The translations under genes were made by a program, and so were the position numbers. A DNA stretch of 16,387 nt from an uncultured Eubacteriales bacterium (GTDB taxonomy: Bacteria; Bacillota; Clostridia; Oscillospirales; Oscillospiraceae). The notes under the pieces were generated by a model. The model was not told where the DNA came from, made no database searches, and worked only from the letters and a program-made list of their open reading frames with translations. Below are positions 7,102 through 13,717 of this stretch, piece by piece. The first letter of the stretch is position 1. Each line of letters begins with the position of its first letter. The stretch covers positions 1 through 16,387 of the forward strand of contig CAJKNS010000019.1 of assembly GCA_905201305.1 (NCBI GenBank), written 5' to 3'.

Positions 7102-7936
7102 CGCTTCCCACCCCCAGATATGCGTCAATGACTCGCTGGTTGCTCTGCACCTCGGCAGGTGTGCCGGATGCAATGAGCTTGCCGAAGTCCAGTACGTAGA
7201 TTCGTTCGGAAATCTGCATGACCAGATCCATGTGATGCTCGATCATGAAGACGGTGAGATCATACTTCTCGCGAATTTCCTTGATGAAATCCGTAAGCTC
7301 CTGGGTTTCCTGGGGGTTCATGCCCGCAGCAGGCTCATCCAGCAGCAGCAGCTTTGGATTGGTTGCAAGTGCGCGGGCAATCTCCAGCCGGCGCTGAATG
7401 CCATAGGGCAGAGAGCCTGCCACCTCGTCCTTCAAATGCAGCAGGTTCTGCTCCTCCAGAAGAGCGGTGGTTTCCTCCCGCATGCGCTTTTCCTCCTTAT
7501 AGCTCAGACGGAAGGTGGAGGAAAATACATTGTGCTTTGCCCGCATATGCTTCGCAATCAGCACATTGTCGAATACGTTCAGCTGAGAAAACAGACGGAT
7601 ATTCTGAAAGGTACGTGCAATGCCCAGCTTGGTAATTTTATCGGGGGTCGGGCTGATGACATGGGTATACTTCCCGGCATTTTCGCCATAGTACTGCTTC
7701 TTCATCTTGCCCTGGGGATGGTTTTCGATCATCGTTTCCCCCTGGAAGGAAATCAGACCGTTGGTGGGCTCATATACGCCGGTGATGCAGTTAAACGCAG
7801 TGGTTTTGCCCGCGCCGTTGGGACCGATAAGCGCTACAATCTCACCCTTGTTGACGTCCAGAGACAGGTTGTTCACTGCCACGACGCCGCCAAACTGCAT
7901 GGTGACGTTTTCGACATGAAGGATATTCTCGCTCAT
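7094..7936 (-). CDS. livG: Branched-chain amino acid ABC transporter ATP-binding protein LivG
   Basis: This 280-residue ATPase is the partner of LivF. It shows Walker A GPNGAGKTT (38-46), the diverged family signature LPYGIQRRLEIARAL, Walker B LLLLDEPAAG with the LivG-typical GMNPQE stretch, and an H-loop histidine in MIEHHMDLVM. Between Walker A and the Q-loop it has an insertion of about 30 residues rich in Lys, Gly and Tyr (around ENHPQGKMKKQYYGENAGKY), making it longer than the usual 255 residues of enteric LivG. The ATG overlaps the livM stop as ATGA, and AGGAGG lies about 8 nt upstream. A C-terminal LivG-type extension (GTPAEVQSNQRVIDAYLG) supports the family assignment. Confidence 0.93.
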   Translation of the reverse strand: MSENILHVENVTMQFGGVVAVNNLSLDVNKGEIVALIGPNGAGKTTAFNCITGVYEPTNGLISFQGETMIENHPQGKMKKQYYGENAGKYTHVISPTPDKITKLGIARTFQNIRLFSQLNVFDNVLIAKHMRAKHNVFSSTFRLSYKEEKRMREETTALLEEQNLLHLKDEVAGSLPYGIQRRLEIARALATNPKLLLLDEPAAGMNPQETQELTDFIKEIREKYDLTVFMIEHHMDLVMQISERIYVLDFGKLIASGTPAEVQSNQRVIDAYLGVGSDA

Positions 7937-9183
7937 TTCGCCACCTCCTGGGTTTCTTTCACTTTCTTCGGACGGGCACGGAACAGATCCGGCAGCTCCT
8001 TGGTGCCCATAATGCCGCGGCTAAAGAACAGAACGATAATCATGATAATGACAGAGAACACAACCATACGGAAGCCGTTTCTCAGCAGCGGGACCTTGGT
8101 CTGACCGGTGGCTGCAAAATAGCCAAGCCAGCCCAGCACCGCAGCGCATACGCCGCCGCCTACAATAAACCGGGTCCGCTTCTTGTCGCCGGGCTTTACA
8201 ATCTTATAGATCATGCCAGCCAGCAGCACCGCAAAGATGATTGCCATCACCACAACAAACTTGGTACGACCTGCGGTGGTCAGGATCGTCTCCTGATCCA
8301 GGAAACGCAGCCACCATTCGCTGCATGCGATATACAGGAACGATGCGATAATGGAGCCGGAAATGGAGCCGATGCCGCCGATGACAACGATCAGCAGGAT
8401 CTCATAGGTCATTGCAGACTTGAAGATTGCAGCCTGAACCGAGGTCTGATACATCGCCAGCAGCGCGCCGCCGATGCCTGCAAAGAAGGAGGAAATGCAG
8501 AACGAGAGCATCTTGGTCCGTGACAGGTTAATGCCCATTGCTTCCGCTGCAATTTCGTCCTCACGAATCGCTTTAAACGCTCTGCCGTAGGAGGAGTTAA
8601 TCAGCAGCAGAATCACTGCCACGCAGATGCCAACCACCAGGAAATAGGAAATGGTGGAATGGAACACCGGGAACTTCCGCAGCAGATTGGAGCCGTTGGT
8701 GATGGGTCCCAGCACATTCCACTGGAAAATGGCGCGGATGATCTCTGCAAAGCCCAGAGTTGCAATGGCAAGATAGTCGCTCTTGAGCCGCAGCACCGGC
8801 AGACCAATCAGGAACGCAAACGCCGCTGCCACCAGACCAGCCAGAATCAGCGCCACAGGCACCGGCAGAGTAAACTGCACCAGTCCGCCGTCAAAATACT
8901 GATAGACCGAAGCCCGGTCCGCGACCGGAATCGTAAAAATACCATAGGTATAAGCGCCCAGCAGCATAAAGCCTGCCTGACCCAGAGAGAACAAACCGGT
9001 AAAGCCGTTGAGCAGGTTCATGGAGACACCGATCAGCGCATAGATTGCGCCCTTTTTCAGCACCATGAACAGCATATCCCAGCTGGCGGGGGCTAACTGC
9101 TCGGCAATGCCCACAAACAGGAAAATTACAATGATAATTGCGGCAGTGATGAGGGAGCCGCGCTTGTTATTCAGCTTACTCAT
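7933..9183 (-). CDS. livM: Branched-chain amino acid ABC transporter permease LivM
   Basis: This 416-residue membrane subunit forms half of the translocation path. It contains the usual LivM core: YALIGVSMNLLNGFTGLFSLGQAGFMLLGAY near 48-77, the cytoplasmic coupling helix AIREDEIAAEAMGINLSRTK near 205-224, and the GGIGSISGSIIAS segment near 269-281. Before the last family segment (FRMVVFSVIIMIIVLFFSRGIMG) there is an extra stretch of about 70 residues (about 298-366) with two more predicted membrane segments separated by a KKR-rich loop. The start is uncertain: ATG at 9183 has GAGG 6 nt upstream, while GTG at 9195 overlaps the livH stop as GTGA and has GGAG 5 nt upstream. I prefer the ATG. Confidence 0.92.
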   Translation of the reverse strand: MSKLNNKRGSLITAAIIIVIFLFVGIAEQLAPASWDMLFMVLKKGAIYALIGVSMNLLNGFTGLFSLGQAGFMLLGAYTYGIFTIPVADRASVYQYFDGGLVQFTLPVPVALILAGLVAAAFAFLIGLPVLRLKSDYLAIATLGFAEIIRAIFQWNVLGPITNGSNLLRKFPVFHSTISYFLVVGICVAVILLLINSSYGRAFKAIREDEIAAEAMGINLSRTKMLSFCISSFFAGIGGALLAMYQTSVQAAIFKSAMTYEILLIVVIGGIGSISGSIIASFLYIACSEWWLRFLDQETILTTAGRTKFVVVMAIIFAVLLAGMIYKIVKPGDKKRTRFIVGGGVCAAVLGWLGYFAATGQTKVPLLRNGFRMVVFSVIIMIIVLFFSRGIMGTKELPDLFRARPKKVKETQEVAK

Positions 9184-9191
9184 GGCGCACC

Positions 9192-10106
9192 TCACACTTT
9201 CTCCGTGGCTTTCTCACCGAACAGACCGGTGGGCTTTACCACGAGGATGATAATCAGCAGGGCAAAGGTTACCGCATCGGAGAAGGCAGCCAGCCCCAGG
9301 TTGATGTTGATGCCAACCACGCCCAGCATTGCCTCCAGACCCTTGACGATGTTCTCGCAGATGCCGATGATGAATGCACCGATCACTGCGCCGGGAATGG
9401 AGCCGATGCCGCCGAATACCGCTGCAACAAACGCCTTCAGACCGGGCATTGCGCCGGAGGTATAGGTGACGGCAGTGTAGTTGGTGAAGTACAGCACCGA
9501 GCCGATGGCAGCCAGGAAGGAGCCGATGACAAAGGTCGCGCTGATAACCGCATTGATCCGGATGCCCATCAGCTGCGCGGTGTCATAGTCCTTGGACACC
9601 GCCCGCATTGCCATGCCGATCTTGGTGTGGTTAATCAGCATCACCAGCGCAAACACCAGTGCAATCACCAGGAACGGCGTTACCAGCGTTACCACCTTAG
9701 TGGTAGCGGGACCGATGTTGACGGAATCGGAGATAAAGGGAATGGTGGGATACTGCTGTGCCAGACCGCCGGTGATGTACGCCGCCAGGTTCTGGAGCAG
9801 ATAGCTCACGCCGATGGCGGAAATCATAATGGACATACGGGGTGCCGAACGCAAGGGCTTATATGCCGCACGTTCAATGGCAAAGCCGATAATCACCGTC
9901 AGAATCAGCATCAGCGGCATGGAGATGTACAGCGGCAGCGACGCGGACAGGTAAACCATCATAACACCAGCCACCATAAACACATCGCCGTGTGCAAAGT
10001 TAATCAGCCGCAGGATACCGTAAACCATGGTATAACCAATGGCAATCAGCGCATACTGACCACCGACGGAAATGCCTGACAGCAGATAGGGAAGGACGAC
10101 ACTCAT
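9192..10106 (-). CDS. livH: Branched-chain amino acid ABC transporter permease LivH
   Basis: This 304-residue permease pairs with LivM. It starts with GISVGGQYALIAIGYTMVYG and continues with the highly conserved LINFAHGDVFMVAG, then the cytoplasmic coupling stretch RAVSKDYDTAQLMGIRINAV and GGIGSIPGAVIGAFIIGICE near the C-terminus, all hallmarks of LivH. The start at 10106 has AGGAGG 7 nt upstream. The open frame extends to 10310, but that part overlaps the 3' end of livJ and the non-coding spacer and is not homologous to anything I recognise. It is the first gene after a 149-nt spacer that holds two hairpins, so its expression relative to livJ may be set by RNA processing or partial termination. 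Confidence 0.93.
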   Translation of the reverse strand: MSVVLPYLLSGISVGGQYALIAIGYTMVYGILRLINFAHGDVFMVAGVMMVYLSASLPLYISMPLMLILTVIIGFAIERAAYKPLRSAPRMSIMISAIGVSYLLQNLAAYITGGLAQQYPTIPFISDSVNIGPATTKVVTLVTPFLVIALVFALVMLINHTKIGMAMRAVSKDYDTAQLMGIRINAVISATFVIGSFLAAIGSVLYFTNYTAVTYTSGAMPGLKAFVAAVFGGIGSIPGAVIGAFIIGICENIVKGLEAMLGVVGININLGLAAFSDAVTFALLIIILVVKPTGLFGEKATEKV

Positions 10107-10132
10107 GGGTAAACCTCCTAATAGATCAATTT

Positions 10133-10180
10133 GAGCTGTCTCGAAAAGATTCCGGCACGGGGTTCCTTTCGAGGCAGCCC
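10133..10180 (-). other. Hairpin just upstream of livH ribosome binding site
   Basis: Arms GGGCTGCCTCGAAAGGA and TCTTTTCGAGACAGCTC (minus strand) form an imperfect stem of about 20 bp around a short GC-rich loop. The stem ends about 14 nt before AGGAGG of livH. It may protect the distal message or act with the hairpin at 10211-10234 to lower livHMGF expression relative to livJ; this is inference. Confidence 0.5.
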
Positions 10181-10210
10181 AAACAGCGTGGATTGCCTTT
10201 CGCAGGAAAC

Positions 10211-10234
10211 CCGGAGACCCCGCAGGGTCCCCGG
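10211..10234 (-). terminator. Possible leaky terminator after livJ
   Basis: A 10-bp GC-rich stem (CCGGGGACCC with GGGTCTCCGG, one G-U pair) and 4-nt loop starts 21 nt after the livJ stop codon and is followed by GTTTCC. The T-stretch is short, which suits partial termination in the common case where the binding protein is made in excess over the permeases. Confidence 0.4.
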
Positions 10235-10255
10235 TGAATTCTGCAAATGTAAGAA

Positions 10256-11485
10256 TTACTCTACGCCCTGCTCGCGGACCAGATCCCATGCAGCAGTCTC
10301 GGTGTTGCACTTCTTGATGAAAGCGGAGGTACGGTTTGCATCGCCGTTCTCGCCAAATGCAATCGCGCCGGTAACGCCGGTATAATTAACGGAAGGAAGC
10401 GCATTCTTTACTGCCTCGGAATCGGTGGTGCCGGCAGCCTTAATTGCCTCAAGGGCAACAAAGTATGCGTCATAGCCCATTGCGGAAACAGCAGCCAGCT
10501 GATCGTTGCCGCCGTTGTTTGCCAGTGCGGTGGAGTCGGAGTTGATGTACTCCTTGATGCCGGAGTCGAAGTCCGGGGAGCCGCCCTCCTGATAGAAGGT
10601 GGTAACATAGATGTTCATGTTTGTACCCTTTGCTGCCTCGGCAACAACGTTGGAATCCCAGGTGTCGCTGGCAAGGATGGGCATCTCCAGTCCCTGAGAC
10701 TGTGCCTGCTTGATGATATTGGCGGCAGCCTCGATGGAAACGGGAGAGAAGAAGACGTCGCAGCCCTGGCTCTTGGCGTTGGTCACATAAGAGGTGAAGT
10801 CGGAGTTGCCATCGGGGAAGGCTTCCTCTACAACCGTGCCGCCCAGTGCCTCAAATGCCTGCTTGAAGTAGTTGCAGACGCCGGCGGAGTAGTCGTCGCC
10901 CTGCTTGGACAGGCAGTATGCCTTCTTTGCCTGGAGATCGCCATAAGCAAAGTTTGCAAGTACGGTGCCCTGGAAGGGATCCAGGAAGCAGATACGGAAG
11001 TAGTAGTCATTGCCCTCGGTAACCTGGGGGTTGGTGCAGGTGACGCCGATGGCAGGAACCTTGCCGTTCTTAAATACGTCGCCGGCAGCGATTGCTACTG
11101 CGGAACCATAGGAGCCCAGCACCACGGACACGCCGTCGGATACCAGCTGCTGTGCAGCAGAGGGACCCTTATCGGTAGAGGACTGGTTATCTACGATGTC
11201 CAGCTGAACGGTGTAGGTCTCACCGTTGATTTCCACGGTGGGCTGCACCTTGTTGGCATACTGAATGCCCAGAGTCTCCTGCTTACCGCCGGCACCGTTG
11301 TCGCCGGAAGCGGGCTCGTATACGCCGATTTTTACAATCTTGTCGCCAGTGTCAGCCGCGGTGGAAGCAGCAGCCTGGTTCGATGCAGCGGAAGCGGAAG
11401 CAGCCGAATCGCCGCAGCCCGCAAAGGCGCAGACCATCATTGCAGCAGACAGCATGGCAGCCAGTGCTCTTTTCGTGAATTTCAT
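10256..11485 (-). CDS. livJ: Branched-chain amino acid ABC transporter substrate-binding lipoprotein
   Basis: This 409-residue lipoprotein captures leucine, isoleucine or valine (or a related amino acid) outside the cell for the LivHMGF importer. The signal peptide ends in lipobox FAGC (Cys24), followed by a Ser/Ala-rich linker and the Leu/Ile/Val-binding fold (type I periplasmic binding protein), beginning IVKIGVYEPASGDNGAGGKQ and including the conserved QQLVSDGVSVVLGSYGS segment. The start at 11485 is preferred because GAGGAG lies 10 nt upstream; an in-frame ATG at 11494 is only one or two nt from it. It is the first gene of the operon, with a strong promoter and a leader of about 60 nt. 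True ligand preference cannot be read from sequence; the gene symbol reflects the operon context. Confidence 0.92.
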   Translation of the reverse strand: MKFTKRALAAMLSAAMMVCAFAGCGDSAASASAASNQAAASTAADTGDKIVKIGVYEPASGDNGAGGKQETLGIQYANKVQPTVEINGETYTVQLDIVDNQSSTDKGPSAAQQLVSDGVSVVLGSYGSAVAIAAGDVFKNGKVPAIGVTCTNPQVTEGNDYYFRICFLDPFQGTVLANFAYGDLQAKKAYCLSKQGDDYSAGVCNYFKQAFEALGGTVVEEAFPDGNSDFTSYVTNAKSQGCDVFFSPVSIEAAANIIKQAQSQGLEMPILASDTWDSNVVAEAAKGTNMNIYVTTFYQEGGSPDFDSGIKEYINSDSTALANNGGNDQLAAVSAMGYDAYFVALEAIKAAGTTDSEAVKNALPSVNYTGVTGAIAFGENGDANRTSAFIKKCNTETAAWDLVREQGVE

Positions 11486-11554
11486 GTTCTTCATACTCCT
11501 CGTTGCTTCAAATTTTCGTCACCTTAATAGGGTGATGAATAAAAGGATATAGAC

Positions 11555-11584
11555 ATTATACTCTATTTATCTTGCAAAAATCAA
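11555..11584 (-). promoter_or_regulatory. Promoter of the liv operon
   Basis: TTGATT (11579-11584) and perfect TATAAT (11555-11560) on the minus strand, spaced 18 nt. Transcription would start near 11548. A small TCACC/GGTGA dyad (11519-11535) lies in the leader. Confidence 0.75.
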
Positions 11585-11636
11585 CCGAAATTTTTGGTCC
11601 CGACCGGTAAATTGCAAAAAATAATGAATTTTTTGC
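11575..11636 (-). promoter_or_regulatory. Two AT-rich inverted repeats at the liv promoter, candidate operators
   Basis: CAAAAAT-N8-ATTTTTG (11575-11596) covers the -35 box of the liv promoter, and the perfect 9-bp repeat GCAAAAAAT-N5-ATTTTTTGC (11614-11636) lies about 40 bp upstream, centre to centre. The shared half-site CAAAAAT suggests one regulator binding both. A global amino acid regulator (Lrp-like or CodY-like) is plausible from context, but neither known consensus is clearly matched. Confidence 0.45.
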
Positions 11637-11895
11637 GTAAAAATCCTTCATGTTCGCCCGCCAAAAACATCCCGTTGTACATATGTCCGTGTGTGGTAGA
11701 CACTTCGAACCGTAAGGAAAATGTCCTGCAAATTTTGTGAAAAACGCCAAACACATTTCCGGTGCAAATTGCTTTTCTTTGCAGTCCCGGCGCCAAATCA
11801 TATCGCTCTGTTCCTCTGTTTTTTAGCTGTGCAAATGGATCTGCACCGAAATATGCGGTCTAATTTGGAAATGCATACGGGAATGCGCATCCGCT
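11637..11895. other. Divergent intergenic region between livJ and sdaAB
   Basis: This is the middle of a 468-bp gap between two divergent operons. It is AT-rich, with short repeats of TGCAAAT (near 11728, 11764 and 11831) and no convincing gene: the small open frames here lack ribosome binding sites and overlap promoters. Confidence 0.5.
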
Positions 11896-11924
11896 TTGCT
11901 TTTTGCCTGCGGATATGGTAGAAT
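11896..11924 (+). promoter_or_regulatory. Promoter of sdaAB-sdaAA
   Basis: TTGCTT (11896-11901) and TAGAAT (11919-11924) are 17 nt apart. Transcription would start near 11931, some 23 nt before the TTG start codon, which supports that start over an ATG at 11903 lying inside the promoter. Confidence 0.65.
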
Positions 11925-11953
11925 CGGAGCATTACAGGCAGGAGGACACTGCA

Positions 11954-12616
11954 TTGAATTTATTTGATATTGTGGGTCCCGTTATGGTGGGTCCCTCCAG
12001 TTCTCATACGGCAGGCGCGGTCAAAATCGGCTACGTGGCAAGGAAGCTGCTGCGGGAGCCGGTGCGCCAGGCTGAAATTTTATTATACGGTTCGTTTTTG
12101 GCAACCGGAAAGGGACACGGCACCCCAAAGGCGCTGGTGGCAGGACTCATGGGCATGCAGCCCGACGACAGCCGGATTCCAGGCAGCCTTGTCTTGGCAG
12201 AGCAGCAGGGGATCTCCCTGACCTTCGGCGCTGCCGAGCTGCGGGACGGTCATCCCAACTCCGTGATGCTGCGGCTCACCGGCGAAAGCGGAAAGAAGCT
12301 GGAGGTGGTTGGCGAATCCATCGGCGGCGGCAGAATCAACATTGCCAGCATCGACGGGCTGTCCGCCAACTTTTCCGGCGATTACCCCACCTTAATTGTC
12401 CACAATCTGGACCAGCCGGGGCATGTCGCCCAGGTAACCACCATGCTGTTCCACGAGAATGTCAACATTGCCACCCTTCAGCTCTACCGCAGCAGCCGGG
12501 GCAGTCATGCGGTTATGGTCATTGAGTGCGACCAGGAGGTTCCCATTGAAGCGCTGCAATGGCTCCGGCATCTTGACGGCATTGAAAAGGTCATCTACTA
12601 CAGTCTGGAGGATTGA
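11954..12616 (+). CDS. sdaAB: L-serine dehydratase, iron-sulfur-dependent, beta subunit
   Basis: With the alpha subunit this 220-residue cytoplasmic protein makes the oxygen-sensitive [4Fe-4S] enzyme that converts L-serine to pyruvate and ammonia. The sequence starts with the family hallmark NLFDIVGPVMVGPSSSHTAGA and contains GSFLATGKGHGTPKAL. It ends with an ACT domain (about 146-220) that in related enzymes binds serine or helps activation. The start codon is TTG at 11954, with AGGAGG at 11940-11945 giving an 8-nt spacing; the family normally begins exactly here, and the next upstream ATG at 11903 lies within the promoter. The sdaAA ribosome binding site lies in the last codons, so the two are co-transcribed and probably coupled. 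Confidence 0.93.
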   Translation: MNLFDIVGPVMVGPSSSHTAGAVKIGYVARKLLREPVRQAEILLYGSFLATGKGHGTPKALVAGLMGMQPDDSRIPGSLVLAEQQGISLTFGAAELRDGHPNSVMLRLTGESGKKLEVVGESIGGGRINIASIDGLSANFSGDYPTLIVHNLDQPGHVAQVTTMLFHENVNIATLQLYRSSRGSHAVMVIECDQEVPIEALQWLRHLDGIEKVIYYSLED

Positions 12617-12620
12617 TTCT

Positions 12621-13493
12621 ATGGCATATACACAGCTTGCGCAAATTGCAGCCCGCTGCACCGAAACCGGCAAAGCGTTCTGGCAGATCATTCAGGAATC
12701 CGACTGTCAGGAGCGCGACGTCACCCCTGCGCAGTCCTTTTCCGATATGCAGAGCATGTATCGCGCCATGGAACAGGCAGACGCCGCCTATGACCCCGAT
12801 CTGCGTTCTGCCAGCGGTATGGCAGGCGGCGACGGTGCAAAGTTCTCCGCCTATCGAATGCGGGAAAATCGCCTGTTGGGAGATTATCTCACCGAGGTTA
12901 TGGAACGGGCGCTGAAAATGGCGGAATCCAACGCCTGCATGAAGCGGATCGTTGCCGCACCCACTGCCGGCTCCTGTGGCGTGATTCCGGCGGTTCTTTT
13001 GAGCTACGCCTCCTGCCGGCAGGTGACGGAGGAAAAGCTGGTGGAAGCCCTTTACGTTGCAGCGGGAATCGGCGAGGTCATTGCAGCCAGCGCCAGCATT
13101 GCAGGCGCAGAGGGCGGCTGTCAGGCAGAAATCGGTTCCGCCAGCGCCATGGCAGCCGGTGCACTGAGCTATCTGGAGGGCGGCGACTGCGAGGAAATCT
13201 GCCATGCCTGCGCCCTTGCACTGAAAAGTCTGCTGGGGCTCACCTGCGATCCTGTGGCAGGACTGGTGGAGGTTCCCTGCATCAAGCGAAACGCTTCCGG
13301 CGCCGTGAATGCCGTGGTAGCCTCTCAAATGGCACTGTCCGGCATCCGCAGCGCCATTCCCCCGGACGAGGTCATTGATTCCATGCGGCGGATCGGACAT
13401 CTGCTGCCCGCTTGTCTCCGGGAAACCGGGCAGGACGGACTTGCCACCACCCCCACCGGTCTGCGAATCGCCCAGCAAATGACCCAGGAATGA
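12621..13493 (+). CDS. sdaAA: L-serine dehydratase, iron-sulfur-dependent, alpha subunit
   Basis: This 290-residue subunit carries the [4Fe-4S] cluster and most of the active site. Three cysteines, Cys167 (EGGCQAEIG), Cys209 (GLTCDP) and Cys220 (VPCIKRN), keep the 42- and 11-residue spacing of the cluster ligands known in the one-chain bacterial enzyme, so the cluster is expected to be intact. APTAGSCGVIPAV near 113-125 is also family-typical. The start is the ATG at 12621, four nt after the sdaAB stop, with GGAGG 9 nt upstream; a longer frame reaching back to 12459 overlaps sdaAB and is rejected. The gene is followed at once by a strong terminator. Serine catabolism to pyruvate is common in amino-acid-using Clostridia. 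Confidence 0.95.
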   Translation: MAYTQLAQIAARCTETGKAFWQIIQESDCQERDVTPAQSFSDMQSMYRAMEQADAAYDPDLRSASGMAGGDGAKFSAYRMRENRLLGDYLTEVMERALKMAESNACMKRIVAAPTAGSCGVIPAVLLSYASCRQVTEEKLVEALYVAAGIGEVIAASASIAGAEGGCQAEIGSASAMAAGALSYLEGGDCEEICHACALALKSLLGLTCDPVAGLVEVPCIKRNASGAVNAVVASQMALSGIRSAIPPDEVIDSMRRIGHLLPACLRETGQDGLATTPTGLRIAQQMTQE

Positions 13494-13498
13494 CAATA

Positions 13499-13533
13499 CC
13501 CCGGCAGCCGTTTTTTCAGCTGCCGGGGTTTTA
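13499..13533 (+). terminator. Rho-independent terminator of sdaAB-sdaAA
   Basis: CCCCGGCAGC and GCTGCCGGGG form a perfect 10-bp stem with a 10-nt loop, followed by TTTTAT. It starts 5 nt after the stop codon. The second palindromic element begins directly at the end of the T-tract, so the T-tract now consists of TTTTAT only. Confidence 0.9.
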
Positions 13534-13534
13534 T

Positions 13535-13694
13535 GGCAATACCGCACAAATCGGCAAGAGAGTCTGACGAAAGATTTTTCGTCAAAAAAAGGTGTAAAGC
13601 CGCAGGAATACTTTGTGTATTTCAAGGTTTTACAAACGAATTTTTGGCGGAAAAGATCCGTCAGAATCCGCAGTCGCATTTGCGCGGTGTTGCC
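13535..13694 (+). mobile_element. 160-bp palindromic MITE-like element, copy 2
   Basis: Same length, ends and apex as copy 1: it begins GGCAATACCGCACAAAT and ends ATTTGCGCGGTGTTGCC, with apex GAATACTTTGTGTATTTC inside a 24-nt block (13602-13625) identical to copy 1. The direct repeat TTAT (13531-13534 and 13695-13698) flanks it. The last 46 nt match copy 1 at 37 positions, while the left arm and inner stems are much more diverged yet still pair, for example TGTAAAGCC with GGTTTTACA. It has no coding capacity and lies between the convergent sdaAA and CMD-cupin genes. Confidence 0.8.
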
Positions 13695-13717
13695 TTATAC
13701 TATTATAATAAGGTTTC

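Noticed and set aside
11556..11801. Small minus-strand open frame of 81 codons upstream of livJ
   Set aside because: It contains the liv promoter and both AT-rich palindromes, lacks a ribosome binding site, and its translation matches nothing I know.
12591..13679. Long minus-strand open frame antisense to sdaAA and the palindromic element
   Set aside because: It is opposite a confidently identified gene and runs through its terminator and the mobile element, so it is a shadow frame.
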